NCBI GenBank assembly: GCA_904419075.1 | Contig: CAJFQM010000004.1 | Coordinates: 85,309 to 149,308, forward strand | Origin: an uncultured Clostridia bacterium | Lineage (GTDB): Bacteria; Bacillota; Clostridia; Christensenellales; Borkfalkiaceae | Reading direction: 5' to 3' | Length of the DNA: 64,000 nt | Shown here: one piece after another, positions 62,789 to 64,000 of the stretch | Numbering within the stretch: position 1 is the stretch's first letter | Layout of the letters: the number at the start of each line of letters is the position of its first letter | Notes under the pieces: generated by a model | Told to the model about the DNA's origin: nothing | What the model saw: only the letters and a program-made list of their open reading frames with translations | Database searches by the model: none | Position numbers and translations under genes: made by a program

Positions 62789-63826
62789 TCAATATTTAAT
62801 CTTTTGTGCTTCGGCTATTAAGAACTCATCGGGAAGATCCGTATAGGCTCTTTCTAATCCGTTTCCGGTATGTCCCATAAATTCCTTTAATGCTTCGGGA
62901 GCGACGCCGCAAGTTTTGCAACGAGTGTAAAAGGTAGTTCTCATATCTTTTAAGGTATGATTCGGAAGAATCGATTTGAATTTATCCCGGACAACTTCGG
63001 GAATATAAAACCGAATCTCCGCACCGTTAAGATAGGGCGCAAGCATTGGCGAAACCGGAATCCTTTTCCATTCGATTTTTCCAAGCGCGGCATTTTTCCG
63101 TTTACAGTTTTGAGCTATTATCATATTTCCGACTAATTTCACGCTTTTATACTCATAGGGACGGACGCCTGTATAAAGGGCGATTGCAAACATGAGCTGG
63201 TAAGGCGTGCCTGCGGTAGCTTGTAACAATTTCCGTTCTTCTTCGATTGTCAATGCTGCGCCGTGTACTCTTTCGTGCTGAATATGAAATACAATGTCCA
63301 TAGGGTTATTTTTGATAAGCCCATGCTTGATGGCCATTTTGAATGTTTGATTCAACAAAGAAAAAATTTCGTCCGCCGTTTTTCCGAGCTTCATTTCCGT
63401 GATTTCATCGACGAGCTCCTGACACGCTAACGGGAGAACGGTTTGAATCGGTATATTTCCGAATTTCGGTCGGATATATCGTTTGTATCTGGCGAGGTCG
63501 GAATCATAGGTCTTTTTCACGACTTTTCTTTTACGGAACTTTTCAAAATAATACATGGAAAAGTCATGAAATCCGATCGGAACGGTACTTTTAGCGCAAG
63601 TATCGGGATCCAGAGCGCGCGTTTTTTCGATAAACCGTTCTTTTGCTTTTTCTTTCGTCTTGGCGGAAACGGAAATATTGTAACCGTTACGACGGTATCG
63701 AAGTTCATAATCGCAGGAAGTTTTCCCGCGGACGCGTTCTCGGATCGTAACCCAATAGCCGTTGAGTTTGAGTTGTTCTCTGAATTTTTTCGGCATTTTT
63801 AAAATCTCCTGTGTAGTAAATTTCAA
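62789..63826 (-). CDS. Tyrosine-family site-specific integrase
   Basis: This protein of about 345 residues is a phage/ICE-type integrase. The N-terminal domain has KFTTQEILKMPKKFREQL and the DNA-binding segment YELRYRRNGYNISVSAKTKEKA, then a SAM-like core-binding domain and the catalytic domain with ALYTGVRPYEYKSV (first Arg), LKDMRTTF (second Arg, with Lys where most relatives have His) and GHTGNGLERAYTD (Tyr nucleophile). The start is uncertain: TTG 63826 after AAAAAAGG keeps the conserved KFT motif; ATG 63796 has a better AGGAG; the frame stays open to the right edge. Its gene points at the tRNA-end site at 62653, so the mobile element lies to the right. Confidence 0.85.
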   Translation of the reverse strand: MKFTTQEILKMPKKFREQLKLNGYWVTIRERVRGKTSCDYELRYRRNGYNISVSAKTKEKAKERFIEKTRALDPDTCAKSTVPIGFHDFSMYYFEKFRKRKVVKKTYDSDLARYKRYIRPKFGNIPIQTVLPLACQELVDEITEMKLGKTADEIFSLLNQTFKMAIKHGLIKNNPMDIVFHIQHERVHGAALTIEEERKLLQATAGTPYQLMFAIALYTGVRPYEYKSVKLVGNMIIAQNCKRKNAALGKIEWKRIPVSPMLAPYLNGAEIRFYIPEVVRDKFKSILPNHTLKDMRTTFYTRCKTCGVAPEALKEFMGHTGNGLERAYTDLPDEFLIAEAQKIKY

Positions 63827-63841
63827 AAAGCCTTTTTTCGT

Positions 63842-63864
63842 GCCCTCTTTCGGAGGGCTTTTTT
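63842..63864 (+). terminator. Terminator-like hairpin in the integrase leader
   Basis: GCCCTC (63842-63847) pairs with GAGGGC (63853-63858), followed by TTTTTT on the + strand. It would stop + strand transcripts entering the integrase gene in antisense. The remaining sequence to 64000 is an open - strand frame continuous with the integrase, without recognised domains. Confidence 0.65.
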
Positions 63865-64000
63865 CTTTTTCCGTTCCGGCGGAAAGTCGGGCGGGAAACA
63901 CAAGCGTTTCCGTTCCCGAAGAATCCAGGCGATCGGAAACGAGGGATAGATCGGGGCGAAAATCGGCTTTCGCGTCGTCGCGCCCGATCAGACCGTGCAG

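Noticed and set aside
1..64000. CRISPR array, rRNA operon or insertion sequence
   Set aside because: No regularly spaced repeats, rRNA-like sequence or transposase gene was seen.

Overview
The window reads as part of an uncultured, low-to-moderate GC Gram-positive Clostridia-type chromosome, probably from a gut or rumen glycan degrader. The evidence is consensus AGGAGG ribosome binding sites, TTGACA/TATAAT promoters, many type II lipoprotein signals, binding-protein-dependent sugar ABC transporters and a dense set of glycoside hydrolases. Taxonomy is an inference; there is no rRNA or complete tRNA.

Layout. (1) 1-5066: two overlapping GH3 enzymes, the first secreted and surface anchored, the second cytoplasmic. 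(2) 5067-22321: one long + strand unit from a consensus promoter with a LacI-type operator-like site and a structured leader. It encodes a solute-binding lipoprotein, two permeases, a duplicated Ig-like surface protein, an internal terminator hairpin, two tandem WNEW-motif (GH99-like) lipoproteins, a GH94-type phosphorylase, a GH78-type rhamnosidase and a GH106-like enzyme. (3) 22322-24320: an inserted or rearranged patch with an Xre repressor/ImmA peptidase pair on the - strand and a truncated membrane gene abutting the C-terminal remnant of a GH112 phosphorylase. (4) 24334-30084: a GH127, metallo-beta-lactamase-fold, GH2 operon. (5) 30171-33401: a secreted protein gene frameshifted in a G10 tract, an alcohol dehydrogenase and an Ogt-type DNA repair protein. 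(6) 33402-34441: non-coding, with a tRNA 3'-end remnant. (7) 34442-61528: the AraC-controlled region: a broken GH20 gene, an (alpha/alpha)6-like protein, an AraC regulator itself frameshifted in a second G10 tract, two large paralogous surface proteins, a second transporter set, a third Ig-like surface protein, a DUF4838 lipoprotein, a TIM-barrel-like protein, GH112, GH38 and a small membrane protein. (8) 61529-64000: intergenic DNA, a possible 20-residue peptide gene, an att-like tRNA 3'-end remnant and a tyrosine integrase.

How it works together (inference). Surface proteins with Ig-like modules and a Cys-TM-Lys C-terminus hold or capture glycan. Exported GH3 and lipoprotein hydrolases release oligosaccharides. 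The two ABC importers, neither with its own ATPase, take these up. Cytoplasmic rhamnosidases, beta-galactosidase, arabinofuranosidase and alpha-mannosidase, with the GH94 and GH112 phosphorylases, finish the breakdown. The enzyme mix points to a heteroglycan containing rhamnose, galactose, arabinose and mannose.

The most interesting signal is regulatory. Three promoters carry AGTCAA direct repeats exactly 21 bp apart at a fixed distance from the -10 box, around an AraC gene with a leaderless-type promoter. That gene is switched out of frame by a G10 tract, which suggests an on/off switch over roughly 27 kb of glycan-use genes.
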